In this document: positions 14,641 to 22,504 of the stretch, piece by piece
Layout: every line of letters starts with the position of its first letter
Numbering within the stretch: the stretch's first letter is position 1
NCBI RefSeq assembly: GCF_000813125.1
Contig: NZ_BASE01000090.1
Coordinates: forward strand, 1 to 42,682
Direction of reading: 5' to 3'
Origin: Mesobacillus selenatarsenatis SF-1
Lineage (GTDB): Bacteria > Bacillota > Bacilli > Bacillales > Cytobacillaceae
DNA length: 42,682 bases
The notes under the pieces: generated by a model
Seen by the model: the letters and a program-made list of their open reading frames with translations, nothing else
Told to the model about the DNA's origin: nothing
Database searches by the model: none
Made by a program: the position numbers and the translations under genes

Positions 14641-15657
14641 ATGGTAAAAAACATAATAAAAGACCAATTAAATAGACCGCTCCGCGACTTGCGTATTTCT
14701 GTTATAGATCGATGCAATTTCCGCTGTCAGTATTGTATGCCTGCTGAAATTTTCGGACCTGATTTCGCGTTCTTGCCTAAAAGCGAACTGCTGTCATATG
14801 AAGAAATCGAACGTGTGGCTAAATTATTCATTGAACTAGGTGTAGAAAAAATCAGGCTAACAGGCGGAGAGCCGTTAATGCGCAAGGATTTGCACATTCT
14901 CGTAAAAATGCTGAATGAGATTGAAGGGTTGAAGGATATCGCTTTGACCACTAATGGTGTAATGCTGCCGAAATATGCTGATGAGCTATATGCTGCAGGC
15001 CTAAAACGTGTCAATATCAGTCTGGACAGTCTAAAAGATGAACTGTTCGGTCAAATCAATGGCCGAAATGTTGGTGTCGGACCGGTATTAAAAGGAATTG
15101 AAGCAGCGAAGAAGGCTGGCTTGGGTGTGAAAATCAATACGGTAATCAAAAAGGGGCTCAATGATTCCGAGATTATTCCAATGGCTGAATTCTGCAAAAA
15201 AGAAGGCCTGGAGCTTCGTTATATTGAATACATGGATGTGGGCAGCACGAACGGCTGGAAAATGGATGATGTCATCACAAAGAAGCAGATCCATGACTTA
15301 ATCAGCGAGAACTATGAACTAGAACCAGTTGATCCGGAATATTTCGGGGAAGTCGCTAAAAAATACCGATATAAAGGTACTGACATCAATGTTGGCTTCA
15401 TTTCTTCGGTATCAGAGTCATTCTGCTCAAGCTGTACAAGGTCTCGTTTGTCTGCGAACGGCCAGATTTTCACATGCCTGTTCAATGGCAATGGCCACGA
15501 TATCCGTGACTTCATGCGCGCCGGTGCTTCAGATGATGAACTTCGCTCACGCATTACGGACGTCTGGAACCATAGAACGGACCGCTATTCAGATGAACGT
15601 ACGGCTGAAACAGTTGCTAACAGAAAGAAAATTGAAATGTCCTATATTGGCGGCTAA
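14641..15657 (+). CDS. moaA: GTP 3',8-cyclase MoaA
   Basis: A 338-residue radical SAM enzyme that starts molybdopterin synthesis by converting GTP to 3',8-cyclo-GTP. The N-terminal cluster is CNFRCQYC (Cys25, 29, 32). TGGEP marks SAM binding. The C-terminal cluster is [18 protein letters not shown]. The protein ends in the GG pair (MSYIGG) that the family needs for activity. Length is standard. I chose the ATG at 14641 (TGGAG nine bases before); an upstream TTG at 14626 is in frame but lacks an RBS. The gene stands alone under an Fnr-type promoter; its partner moaC is not in the window. Confidence 0.95.
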   Translation: MVKNIIKDQLNRPLRDLRISVIDRCNFRCQYCMPAEIFGPDFAFLPKSELLSYEEIERVAKLFIELGVEKIRLTGGEPLMRKDLHILVKMLNEIEGLKDIALTTNGVMLPKYADELYAAGLKRVNISLDSLKDELFGQINGRNVGVGPVLKGIEAAKKAGLGVKINTVIKKGLNDSEIIPMAEFCKKEGLELRYIEYMDVGSTNGWKMDDVITKKQIHDLISENYELEPVDPEYFGEVAKKYRYKGTDINVGFISSVSESFCSSCTRSRLSANGQIFTCLFNGNGHDIRDFMRAGASDDELRSRITDVWNHRTDRYSDERTAETVANRKKIEMSYIGG

Positions 15658-15682
15658 GACTCCTTTGGGGGTCTTTTTTTTT
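15656..15682 (+). terminator. Terminator of moaA
   Basis: AAGACTCC/GGGGTCTT stem with a short loop, followed by a T-run. It starts in the moaA stop codon. Confidence 0.85.
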
Positions 15683-15763
15683 ACTGTTTTTTTCAGGAGC
15701 CAGTGCCTCGTCTGCAAACTCTTGATCCCTCAATAGCTTAGGTCCAATCTTGCTTCTACGTTT

Positions 15764-15792
15764 TTCTGGCTTCTGGAAAATTTGGGTATACT
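15764..15792 (+). promoter_or_regulatory. Possible cls promoter
   Basis: TTCTGG, 17 bp, then TATACT preceded by TTTGGG. The predicted start at about 15799 would exclude the in-frame ATG at 15793 and supports the later start at 15859. The -35 match is weak. Confidence 0.4.
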
Positions 15793-15858
15793 ATGTTTCC
15801 GGACAATTGGTTTATGGGTATACATGAATCTACTATAAATTTGTTGGAGTATACTGGG

Positions 15859-17370
15859 ATGCTAAAAAGAAGACTTGAATTTCTATTCGTATTTATTTTA
15901 ATGGCATGTTGTTATATTGTGTTTTTTACTGGTTATAGCCAGGGAATCAAAGTAACAGCCATATTGATTTATGCAGTGATTATCCTTATCAGCATGTATT
16001 CATTGATGCTTGAAAACCGCTCGGCACAGCACACGCTGATGTGGATGTATGTAATGCTGCTTTTTCCTGTGGGCGGTTATTTCTTCTACCTATTCTCAGG
16101 GCAGTTGTATTTGAAGGGTTATTTATATAAAAGCAAGCGTACGAGAGATCGTGACCAGTGGGAAAAACTGATGCGGAAGGAAGAGTCGAGGGACCTTTCT
16201 TTTCTGATCGAGAATCAGCAGTGCTTTGCGAAATATGCAAAGAATGCAACATTTACTCCGATTACCACTGCTTCCACGGCAAAAATCCTTAAAAATGGAG
16301 AAGAAACGTTTACGGAAATTAAAAAAAGGCTGCGAGAAGCTAAAAAGTTCATTCATATGGAATATTATATTTTCAGGTCCGACAGGCTTGGCAGGGAGAT
16401 TATTGATATTCTGATTGAAAAAGCGCGCCAGGGTGTCGAAGTGTTGTTCATTTTTGATGCTGCTGGAAGTATGAAGATCGCGGCCACAGATTTAAAGGAT
16501 ATGCAGGAAGCGGGCATAAAAGCGGCTCCTTTTTCCCCGCTCAAGTATGGATTCTTCAATCAAAAATTCAATTTCCGCAACCATAGGAAAATCGTCATCA
16601 TTGATGGGGAAATAGGTTTTACAGGTGGGTTGAATGTCGGAGTTGAGTATCTAGGGGAAGATCACAAGATCGGTTTCTGGCGTGATACTCACATGATGCT
16701 GACAGGAGAGTCAGTATATACTCTTCATAATGTTTTCCTGCTTGATTGGGAATATATTAGCGGCGAGAGAGTCTTGGAGGACCATCGGGCAGAGAAAAAA
16801 CCACATGAAAATGATGAATTGGATGGTGCTATCCAGGTGGTGCCAAGCGGTCCAGATACACAGCAGGGAATTATGAGTGATTTTTATTATACGATGATGT
16901 CCTGTGCAACAAAATCGATATGGATCGCTACTCCTTATTTTGTGCCCGATGAAGCTATACGGACTGCATTGAGAGTAGCCGCAGCAAAGGGAATTGAAGT
17001 AAGAATCATGGTGCCGGAAATCAATGACAGCTATCTGACGCAATATGCGAGCCGTTCTTACTACTCTGAGCTTTTGCGAAACGGTGCTGAAATTTATTCC
17101 TACAAAAAGGGTTTTTTACACCAGAAGGTCATCATCGTCGATGGGAATATCGCCTCGATCGGAACGGCCAATATGGACATGCGGAGCTTCCATTTAAATT
17201 TTGAAGTCAATGTCTTCCTGTTTGGTACAAGTTCGATCAGGGACCTTGTGGCTCATTATGAAGAAGATCTCGAGGATTCGGAAAAAATCAGCCCAGTCCA
17301 GTACCATAAGCGAGGGCTTTGGGAAAGGACGAAGGAATCATTCGCGCGGCTGTTCTCCGGGGCTTTATAA
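15859..17370 (+). CDS. cls: Cardiolipin synthase, phospholipase D family
   Basis: A 503-residue membrane enzyme that joins two phosphatidylglycerols into cardiolipin and glycerol. Two or three N-terminal hydrophobic segments cover residues 7-80. The two HKD motifs are NHRKIVIIDGEIGFTGG (about residue 235) and LHQKVIIVDGNIASIGTANM (about 420), each complete. The start at 15859 is favoured by TTGGAG nine bases upstream and by family length; in-frame ATGs at 15793 and 15814 would extend the protein by up to 22 residues. It sits inside the nitrate/Moco island without an Fnr site that I can see. Confidence 0.93.
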   Translation: MLKRRLEFLFVFILMACCYIVFFTGYSQGIKVTAILIYAVIILISMYSLMLENRSAQHTLMWMYVMLLFPVGGYFFYLFSGQLYLKGYLYKSKRTRDRDQWEKLMRKEESRDLSFLIENQQCFAKYAKNATFTPITTASTAKILKNGEETFTEIKKRLREAKKFIHMEYYIFRSDRLGREIIDILIEKARQGVEVLFIFDAAGSMKIAATDLKDMQEAGIKAAPFSPLKYGFFNQKFNFRNHRKIVIIDGEIGFTGGLNVGVEYLGEDHKIGFWRDTHMMLTGESVYTLHNVFLLDWEYISGERVLEDHRAEKKPHENDELDGAIQVVPSGPDTQQGIMSDFYYTMMSCATKSIWIATPYFVPDEAIRTALRVAAAKGIEVRIMVPEINDSYLTQYASRSYYSELLRNGAEIYSYKKGFLHQKVIIVDGNIASIGTANMDMRSFHLNFEVNVFLFGTSSIRDLVAHYEEDLEDSEKISPVQYHKRGLWERTKESFARLFSGAL

Positions 17371-17382
17371 AAGCCAGTATAG

Positions 17383-17420
17383 AAAATGACCTCACCTTAA
17401 ATAGATGAGGTCATTTTTTT
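17383..17420. terminator. Bidirectional terminator between cls and ric
   Basis: AAATGACCTCA/TGAGGTCATTT stem with T-runs on both strands. Confidence 0.88.
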
Positions 17421-17423
17421 AAA

Positions 17424-18122
17424 TTAGGCAATATACCTTGGGAACAGGATGTTGTTTTCCAGGTGAACATGCATGAACGTATGTGATTCTAATGCTTCCA
17501 GACGTTTGTATACTAAGCGATAAGTTCCGCAAGCATCCATTGGAGGATTGAAGTCAGCAGTGATTTCACGTAATTGTTTCAGGATGGACCCTGCATGGTC
17601 GTGTTCCTTCTCAAGTTCTGTGATTTCTGCGATCATTTCAGAACGCTTTTCTTCATCAGCAGTATCGAGCTGCAGCAACAGCGGGAAGACAGTCGCTTCC
17701 TCTTTTGCCGTATGCTCCAGAAGCTCTTTCTTCAACTCGTAGAAAAGCTCATAGACTTTCAACAGCTCTTCGTGGCGGTCGCCATGGACTTTTGCAACCT
17801 TTGTTACATACGGGCTGAGCAATTTCAATTCTTCTTCAAGCTCGCGGTGGTATTTGTTCTTGATATGGTCGATCAATTCCGCAGAGTCAGTTTCTGTCCA
17901 GACCTCCATGCTTTCTGCAGCGCCGTTATGCTTGCGATATAGCTCTTCGAGTTCAGCCATGATTGCAGGTACATCCAGTTTCTGTTCGCCAGCCGCTTCT
18001 GCCAGAGGACGGTTTCCGCCGCAGCAGAAATCCAGTCTATTCTGCTTGAATAAATCACTTGATTGCGGGAATATATTGACAATATCTTTAACTAAAGAAT
18101 TTTGATCAAAAGGCATTTTCAT
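17424..18122 (-). CDS. ric: Iron-sulfur cluster repair di-iron protein Ric (ScdA/YtfE)
   Basis: A 232-residue cytosolic di-iron protein that repairs Fe-S clusters damaged by nitric oxide or oxidants. Residues 1-70 form the DUF542/ScdA N-terminal domain with its Cys-Cys-Gly-Gly motif (RLDFCCGGNRPL, Cys33-34). Residues 80-230 form a hemerythrin-like four-helix bundle whose iron ligands are seen in HGDRHEEL, HTAKEEATVFPLL, EKEHDHAG and HVHLENNILFP. Length is typical of ScdA (about 224). RBS GGAGGT seven bases before the ATG. It has an Fnr-type promoter on the minus strand, sensible because nitrate respiration makes nitric oxide. B. subtilis has no such gene in this segment. Confidence 0.94.
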   Translation of the reverse strand: MKMPFDQNSLVKDIVNIFPQSSDLFKQNRLDFCCGGNRPLAEAAGEQKLDVPAIMAELEELYRKHNGAAESMEVWTETDSAELIDHIKNKYHRELEEELKLLSPYVTKVAKVHGDRHEELLKVYELFYELKKELLEHTAKEEATVFPLLLQLDTADEEKRSEMIAEITELEKEHDHAGSILKQLREITADFNPPMDACGTYRLVYKRLEALESHTFMHVHLENNILFPRYIA

Positions 18123-18165
18123 GTAGGAAACCTCCAGTAAATTATTTAATACTGTTTACATACTC

Positions 18166-18208
18166 ATCATAAAGGAAATGGTTTTACTACTTGGTGATGT
18201 GCATCACA
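18166..18208 (-). promoter_or_regulatory. Fnr-type class II promoter of ric (minus strand)
   Basis: On the minus strand TGTGA-TGCACA-TCACC (plus 18193-18208), then 21 bp, then TATGAT (plus 18166-18171). The site is embedded in a longer palindrome, GTGATGTGCATCAC. It is the most symmetric of the set. Confidence 0.8.
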
Positions 18209-18255
18209 CTTCACAAAAAATCTACATATTTTCGGGAGATTTTATGAGAGAATAC

Positions 18256-18298
18256 TGTGAGGTTTGTTATGTTTTCATTTTTACATTACTCTTATAAT
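18256..18298 (+). promoter_or_regulatory. Fnr-type class II promoter of moeA-mobB
   Basis: TGTGA-GGTTTG-TTATG (18256-18271), then 21 bp, then a consensus TATAAT (18293-18298). The left half-site is perfect and the right half poor. The spacing equals that of the other island promoters. It lies 48 bp from the ric site, back to back. Confidence 0.65.
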
Positions 18299-18344
18299 GA
18301 AAAGGGTAAATTTAGAAGTTAAGCCTGTAATAGGAGCTGATTAT

Positions 18345-19610
18345 ATGTTAGAGAAAAGAAACCCTATTCCAATTGGAGAGGCAGTTAAAAGAGTGATGGA
18401 GCATAAGCAAAAAGGCTCCACTGAATATGTTTCAATCAATGAAAGCTATGGACGCAATCTATCCGAGGACTTGAGAGCCACCAGCGATGTGCCGCATTTT
18501 GACAGAGCTCCGTACGATGGATATGCAATCCGTTCTGTCGATACAGAAGAAGCATCTCAAAATCAAGCTGTTGAATTTGAAGTGGTTGACCATATCGGTG
18601 CCGGAATGCTTACGGATAAAGAACTTGGGCCATTCCAGGCAGTCAGAATTATGACAGGAGCACAGATGCCTGTTGGTGCTGATGCTGTTGTCATGTTTGA
18701 ATTGGCCAGTGAAATCGAGCGTGACGGAAAAAAATACATGACAACTAAGCGCAAGCATAAGGAAGGAGATAATGTTTCCTACCGCGGTGAGGATGCAAGG
18801 GAAGGGGAAGTGCTTGTTGAAAAAGGCACGTTCATCAATCCGGGAATCCAGGCGATGCTGGCTACTTTTGGATATGCCAAAGTACCTGTTTCGAAAAAGC
18901 CAGTAATCGGACTATATGCAACAGGAACTGAATTGCTTGATGTTGATGAACCGCTTGAGCCAGGTAAAATCCGCAACAGCAATTCTTATATGATATCAGC
19001 ACAGATTCTTCGAGCTGGAGCAGAAGTAAAATACTTTGGCCAGCTTCCTGATGATTTTGATACATGCTTTGATGCAGTAAGCAAAGCGATTGAGGAAGTG
19101 GATTTATTCATTACCACCGGCGGGGTTTCCGTCGGGGACTACGACTATCTGCCGGAGATCTACGCAAAGCTGGGAGCAGAGGTGCTGTTCAATAAAGTAG
19201 CGATGAGACCGGGCAGCGTCACTACTGTAGCGCAGCTTGATGGCAAGTTATTGTTTGGCCTGTCAGGAAACCCTTCGGCATGCTATGTTGGCTTTGAATT
19301 GTTCGCTCGTCCAATCATCAGGACGATGCTCTACACTGAACAGCCTCATTTGAGGAAGGAAAAAGCGATTCTTGATGCCAACTTCCCTAAAGCAAATCCA
19401 TTTACTAGATTTGTCAGGAGCGCTCTTAGAGTCGAGGATGGCAAACTGGTAGTAACACCTAGCGGCCTGGATAAATCGAATATTATTATGAGCCTTGCTG
19501 GAGCTAATTCCCTCATGATTCTGCCTGGCGGTACAAGAGGCTTTGAAGAAGGATCAGAGGTGGATGTTCTGTTGCTGGAGGACCATGTGGGCAGTGATTG
19601 GCCTTGGTAA
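18345..19610 (+). CDS. moeA: Molybdopterin molybdenumtransferase MoeA
   Basis: A 421-residue cytosolic enzyme that inserts molybdate into adenylylated molybdopterin. The N-terminal MoeA domains show VPHFDRAPYDGYAIRS, where the Asp-Gly-Tyr-Ala core is the family signature, and MTGAQMPVGADAVVMFE. The MoCF-type domain has LYATGTELLD, ITTGGVSVGDYDYLPE and FGLSGNPSACYVGFELF. Domain IV closes the protein. The ATG at 18345 has AGGAG upstream; an in-frame start at 18264 lies over the promoter -10 and is rejected. It overlaps mobB by 13 bp, so the two form an operon. Confidence 0.95.
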   Translation: MLEKRNPIPIGEAVKRVMEHKQKGSTEYVSINESYGRNLSEDLRATSDVPHFDRAPYDGYAIRSVDTEEASQNQAVEFEVVDHIGAGMLTDKELGPFQAVRIMTGAQMPVGADAVVMFELASEIERDGKKYMTTKRKHKEGDNVSYRGEDAREGEVLVEKGTFINPGIQAMLATFGYAKVPVSKKPVIGLYATGTELLDVDEPLEPGKIRNSNSYMISAQILRAGAEVKYFGQLPDDFDTCFDAVSKAIEEVDLFITTGGVSVGDYDYLPEIYAKLGAEVLFNKVAMRPGSVTTVAQLDGKLLFGLSGNPSACYVGFELFARPIIRTMLYTEQPHLRKEKAILDANFPKANPFTRFVRSALRVEDGKLVVTPSGLDKSNIIMSLAGANSLMILPGGTRGFEEGSEVDVLLLEDHVGSDWPW

Positions 19611-20116
19611 AACCGGTGCTGTTCCAGGTTGCAGGGTACCAAAACAGCGGCAAAACCACGCTTAGCCTAACATTGATCCAGAAGCTTGCTGCGAAAGGCC
19701 TGAAGGTTGCGACAGTCAAACACCATGGGCATGGCGGCAGGCCAGAAGTTGTTGAGGGGAAGGATTCCGACAGGCATGTAAAGGCAGGAGCATCTGTCTC
19801 TCTTGTAGAAGGGGGAGGCCGGATGGTTATTCATGCTGAAAATGATAAATGGTCTTTATCTGAAGAAATAGATATGCTATCCTTCTTCAAACCTGATGTA
19901 ATCTTGATTGAAGGTTATAAGAATGAGCCCTATCCTAAGGCTGTCATCCTGCGTGATGAGAGCGATCTGGAGCTAGTGGAAAAGCTGCGAAATATCCATG
20001 TGGTTTTATGCCGGAATGCGGAGTTGGCAAAAATGTTACAGGGTTCGTCTCTCCCTGTATTTGAAATTGATGATGGAGTCAACTGGATTTTAGAGTACAT
20101 CAGCAGTACACACTAG
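19598..20116 (+). CDS. mobB: Molybdopterin-guanine dinucleotide biosynthesis protein MobB
   Basis: A 172-residue P-loop GTPase that assists MobA in making the guanine dinucleotide form of molybdenum cofactor. Walker A is GYQNSGKTT (residues 13-21), followed by VKHHGHGG and by FFKPDVILIEGYKNEPYPK, all typical of MobB. The start is TTG at 19598: the frame is closed by TGA directly before it, and the resulting MALVKP N-terminus matches B. subtilis MobB from memory. The gene begins inside the last codons of moeA, so translation is probably coupled. mobA is not in the window. Confidence 0.93.
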   Translation: MALVKPVLFQVAGYQNSGKTTLSLTLIQKLAAKGLKVATVKHHGHGGRPEVVEGKDSDRHVKAGASVSLVEGGGRMVIHAENDKWSLSEEIDMLSFFKPDVILIEGYKNEPYPKAVILRDESDLELVEKLRNIHVVLCRNAELAKMLQGSSLPVFEIDDGVNWILEYISSTH

Positions 20117-20175
20117 GTGATTTCCTTTAGTCATTAAAGGCTTACCAAGAAAAAGTTCTTATTTTAGACATATAC

Positions 20176-20218
20176 GGCGACTTTTGTCACTGTCACTTCA
20201 TAGTTACCCAGTTAGAAT
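20176..20218 (+). promoter_or_regulatory. Weak Fnr-type class II promoter of the NarI-like gene
   Basis: GGCGA-CTTTTG-TCACT (20176-20191), then 21 bp, then TAGAAT (20213-20218). Only the right half-site is good. It was found by applying the fixed spacing seen at the other promoters, so it deserves less weight. Confidence 0.45.
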
Positions 20219-20262
20219 GTTAAATGGGGTTCATGTTGTGAGATATGTGTGAGGTGAGAGTG

Positions 20263-20691
20263 ATGGAAATGCTACAAATCTTTTTATGGATTGTGTATCC
20301 GTATTCGGTTGCGGCAATAGTAGCGATGGGGCTCGTTTGGCAATACGATGCATCAAGAGAAGAAGGAACGCGTTCGAAGGCAGGAAGGTTTCTGCTTGTC
20401 GTCGTGAAAACACTTATGGTTGCCAGCACAGCAACGGGCATTGCCATCGTGTTGTCGAGCAGCATAGCGTACGAACCCGTACTGCTGTTTAGATGGCTCA
20501 TCAGCCTTGCCCAACTGCAGCCAGATATGAGTCTGGTTATGGAGGTATCCATTCTCTCAAAGGTGCATTTTATAGTTGTATTCCTGTTCCTATTGAGTCT
20601 GGCATTCACGAAGGAAATTTATTATTTATTAAAACCGCACTTATATATAAAAAAAATCTTTTTAAAACTGCAATTCGAAAGAAGAGGCTGA
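20263..20691 (+). CDS. Small NarI-like membrane protein lacking most haem ligands
   Basis: A 142-residue membrane protein with about four hydrophobic helices (residues 5-25, 43-66, 68-85, 98-120). The start MEMLQIFLWIVYPYSVAAIV resembles the first helix of nitrate reductase gamma subunit NarI. The segment SILSKVHFIVVFLFLLSLAF resembles the NarI part around its His187, seen here as His102. NarI (about 225 residues) has four haem-binding histidines. Here one is kept, the partner position 18 residues on is Tyr120, and the first pair is missing. It is therefore a reduced relative rather than a working NarI. The ATG at 20263 has GAGGTGA five bases upstream; an in-frame ATG at 20245 does not. Confidence 0.65.
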   Translation: MEMLQIFLWIVYPYSVAAIVAMGLVWQYDASREEGTRSKAGRFLLVVVKTLMVASTATGIAIVLSSSIAYEPVLLFRWLISLAQLQPDMSLVMEVSILSKVHFIVVFLFLLSLAFTKEIYYLLKPHLYIKKIFLKLQFERRG

Positions 20692-20710
20692 ATCCAGTCT
20701 CTTCTTTTTT
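20681..20710 (+). terminator. Terminator of the NarI-like gene
   Basis: GAAGAGGCTG/CAGTCTCTTC stem with a 4-base loop, then six T. Confidence 0.85.
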
Positions 20711-20724
20711 CATTTTATAAGTAC

Positions 20725-20765
20725 AAGGGCTTTTTAGGGCTGACTAAGGCGCTTACGCTTTTCTT
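20725..20765. repeat. Dispersed structured element, copy E (3' end only)
   Basis: It keeps only the right end, GGGCTGACTAAGGCGCTTAC and CGCTTTTCT, of the element seen in copies A-D. Same orientation. Confidence 0.75.
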
Positions 20766-20806
20766 TTTTGACAGTTCGGTGTCAACCGCATTTACACACG
20801 TGAAAA

Positions 20807-20849
20807 TGTGATGTGTTTCACTTATTAAACCATTTGCCTGCTTTATATT
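20807..20849 (+). promoter_or_regulatory. Fnr-type class II promoter of the ywiC-like gene
   Basis: TGTGA-TGTGTT-TCACT (20807-20822), then 21 bp, then TATATT (20844-20849). Nine of ten half-site bases match consensus. Confidence 0.8.
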
Positions 20850-20880
20850 TAAGGTAAGAAACAAAAGGGAGTGTTCATTC

Positions 20881-21597
20881 ATGAAGTTATTTATGCCAAA
20901 ACAGCATGGGGCCTGGGCGATGTTGATCATCCCTTTCTGGCTTGGAGCAGCGGCAAGTGAAATAGTCTGGCAGCATATCCCGTTTTTTATTGGATGGCTA
21001 TTACTATATTTAGGAACATATCCGCTTCTATTGATGTTCAAGAAAAAGAAAATCCCATTTTATCGTAAATGGGTGCTTATTTATATGATACCTGCGCTTG
21101 TGTTCTTAATGGTTCCATTGTTCACTACACCAACAATCGTAAGTTTCGGACTTGCGATGATTCCGTTTTTTATGCTCAATGCATACTTCTCTGCTAAAAA
21201 TAGAGACCGGGCGCTATTGAATGATCTAAGTGCCATCGTTGTATTTTCTATTGCCGGTTTGGCCAGCAGCTTTCTGCCAAGTGGGGAAATCAATGAAAAT
21301 GCAATCCTTGTTTTTGCTTCCAGTATTCTATTTTTCACGGGAAGTACATTTTACGTGAAAACAATGATTCGCGAAAAGAAAAACAGCCAATTCAAATGGA
21401 TTTCCTGGACATACCATCTTTTGGTCCCTGTTCTGTGGCTCGCAGCTGGAGAAGTCATAGTCGCTGTTGCCGCAGTGCCAAGCTTGATCAGAGCTATAGC
21501 ATTTTACGGTAAACCACTTTCTGTCATGAAGGTAGGTATATACGAGATCGTAAACGCAGTGCTGTTTTTTATCATCATGCTATTTGCAATCCTGTAA
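20881..21597 (+). CDS. ywiC: YwiC-like family membrane protein
   Basis: A 238-residue protein with about eight hydrophobic segments. It opens MKLFMPKQHGAWAMLIIPFW, the signature start of the YwiC-like family. In B. subtilis ywiC sits in the narK-fnr-ywiC-narGHJI neighbourhood, and here again the gene lies near narK and fnr under an Fnr-type promoter, so a link to nitrate respiration is likely. Biochemical function is unknown to me; the HGAW motif resembles UbiA-like prenyltransferase relatives only weakly. RBS AAAGGGAG upstream of the ATG. Ends at a bidirectional terminator shared with fnr paralogue 2. Confidence 0.88.
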   Translation: MKLFMPKQHGAWAMLIIPFWLGAAASEIVWQHIPFFIGWLLLYLGTYPLLLMFKKKKIPFYRKWVLIYMIPALVFLMVPLFTTPTIVSFGLAMIPFFMLNAYFSAKNRDRALLNDLSAIVVFSIAGLASSFLPSGEINENAILVFASSILFFTGSTFYVKTMIREKKNSQFKWISWTYHLLVPVLWLAAGEVIVAVAAVPSLIRAIAFYGKPLSVMKVGIYEIVNAVLFFIIMLFAIL

Positions 21598-21624
21598 TAA
21601 CCAATGCAAAATCAATCAATAAGT

Positions 21625-21654
21625 AAAGCCGCCAGTGATGAACTGGCGGCTTTT
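21625..21654. terminator. Bidirectional terminator
   Basis: AAAGCCGCCAG/CTGGCGGCTTT stem with a 7-base loop between convergent ywiC and fnr paralogue 2. Confidence 0.9.
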
Positions 21655-21655
21655 G

Positions 21656-22348
21656 CTATTCTATATTGCATATTTCAACCGGACAATTCTCACAATCTAT
21701 TTCTCTTTTTAGACGATTGAGTGCATGGACAGTTATGAATCCTTTATCAATTGAAATGATATTACTCTTCCTTAGGTCGCTCAACAATCTGTTCACGACT
21801 TCGCGTGAGGTCCCGCAAAAGTTTGCGAGCTCCTGGTTCGTAAGCGATACATCAATCTTCAAGCCATCTTCTGTTTTTACTCCGAAACTGTTCACCATCC
21901 GGATGAGGGTTGAGTACAAAGCACCTTTTTTACCATGTAGGACAAGGTCCCTGAACCTTGTTTGCGATTTGCGGTGCTGCAGGGAAAGCCATTTAACTAG
22001 TTCCAGTGCCAGCCCGTTATCCTTTTCGATTTCAGCCTCGAGCTTATCCTTTTGAATAACCGCCACCGTCCCGCTTTCCGAGGCACGGGCATTCAAGATA
22101 TGCTGAGATGCTTGGCTGAACAATGATAATTCTCCAACCAATTCGCCAGCTGAACACATTCTGATTGTTAACTCGCGGCCATCAGGTACCATCTTGCTTA
22201 TCTGAAATTTCCCGCTCTGAATAATGTACAGCTCATCTGCGGTATTGCCTTCTTCAAAAAGGAAGCGTCCTTTGTCAATGCTTTTGATTCTGTGGACCTT
22301 TTCAAAAAGCTTATTCAAATTTGGTGACAACGTTGTTGCAGTCAACAT
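21656..22348 (-). CDS. fnr: Fnr-type oxygen-sensing transcription regulator, paralogue 2
   Basis: A 230-residue Crp/Fnr regulator clearly related to the one at 11621-12319. It shares the barrel (FLFEEGNTADELYIIQSGKF, GELSLFS), the FRDLVLHGKKGALYSTLIRM segment, the helix-turn-helix LTNQELANFCGTSREVVNRL, and C-terminal Cys219, Cys222 and Cys227 (CENCPVEIC). All predicted [4Fe-4S] ligands of the B. subtilis type are present, so it should also sense oxygen. AAGGTGG lies eight bases before the ATG. Upstream there is a 15-bp palindrome, TGTGAATTGTTCACA. Divergent from argC. Which paralogue drives which promoter cannot be told from sequence. Confidence 0.93.
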   Translation of the reverse strand: MLTATTLSPNLNKLFEKVHRIKSIDKGRFLFEEGNTADELYIIQSGKFQISKMVPDGRELTIRMCSAGELVGELSLFSQASQHILNARASESGTVAVIQKDKLEAEIEKDNGLALELVKWLSLQHRKSQTRFRDLVLHGKKGALYSTLIRMVNSFGVKTEDGLKIDVSLTNQELANFCGTSREVVNRLLSDLRKSNIISIDKGFITVHALNRLKREIDCENCPVEICNIE

Positions 22349-22412
22349 ATGAATACCACCTTATTTACGGGAGCATTATACTCCCTTCCGTATCTGATAT
22401 TAATATAATTAT

Positions 22413-22458
22413 ATTGTAAAGCATACAAAGCCAGCAATAAAATTGTGAATTGTTCACA
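22413..22458 (-). promoter_or_regulatory. Palindrome and -10 box upstream of fnr paralogue 2
   Basis: TGTGAA-TTG-TTCACA (22444-22458) is a perfect 6-bp inverted repeat with a 3-base centre. It is one base shorter than the Fnr consensus and than the Rex consensus TTGTGAA-N4-TTCACAA. A minus-strand TACAAT at 22413-22418 follows after 25 bp, not the 21 bp of the other promoters. It could serve autoregulation or Rex control. Confidence 0.5.
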
Positions 22459-22475
22459 TATTGTTAATAAATCTA

Positions 22476-22504
22476 TTGCGTTTTCCTTCCGTTGTTTTTA
22501 TAAT
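22476..22504 (+). promoter_or_regulatory. Promoter of the arg operon
   Basis: TTGCGT (22476-22481), 17 bp, then a consensus TATAAT (22499-22504). Predicted start about 22511, directly before the ARG boxes. Confidence 0.75.
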
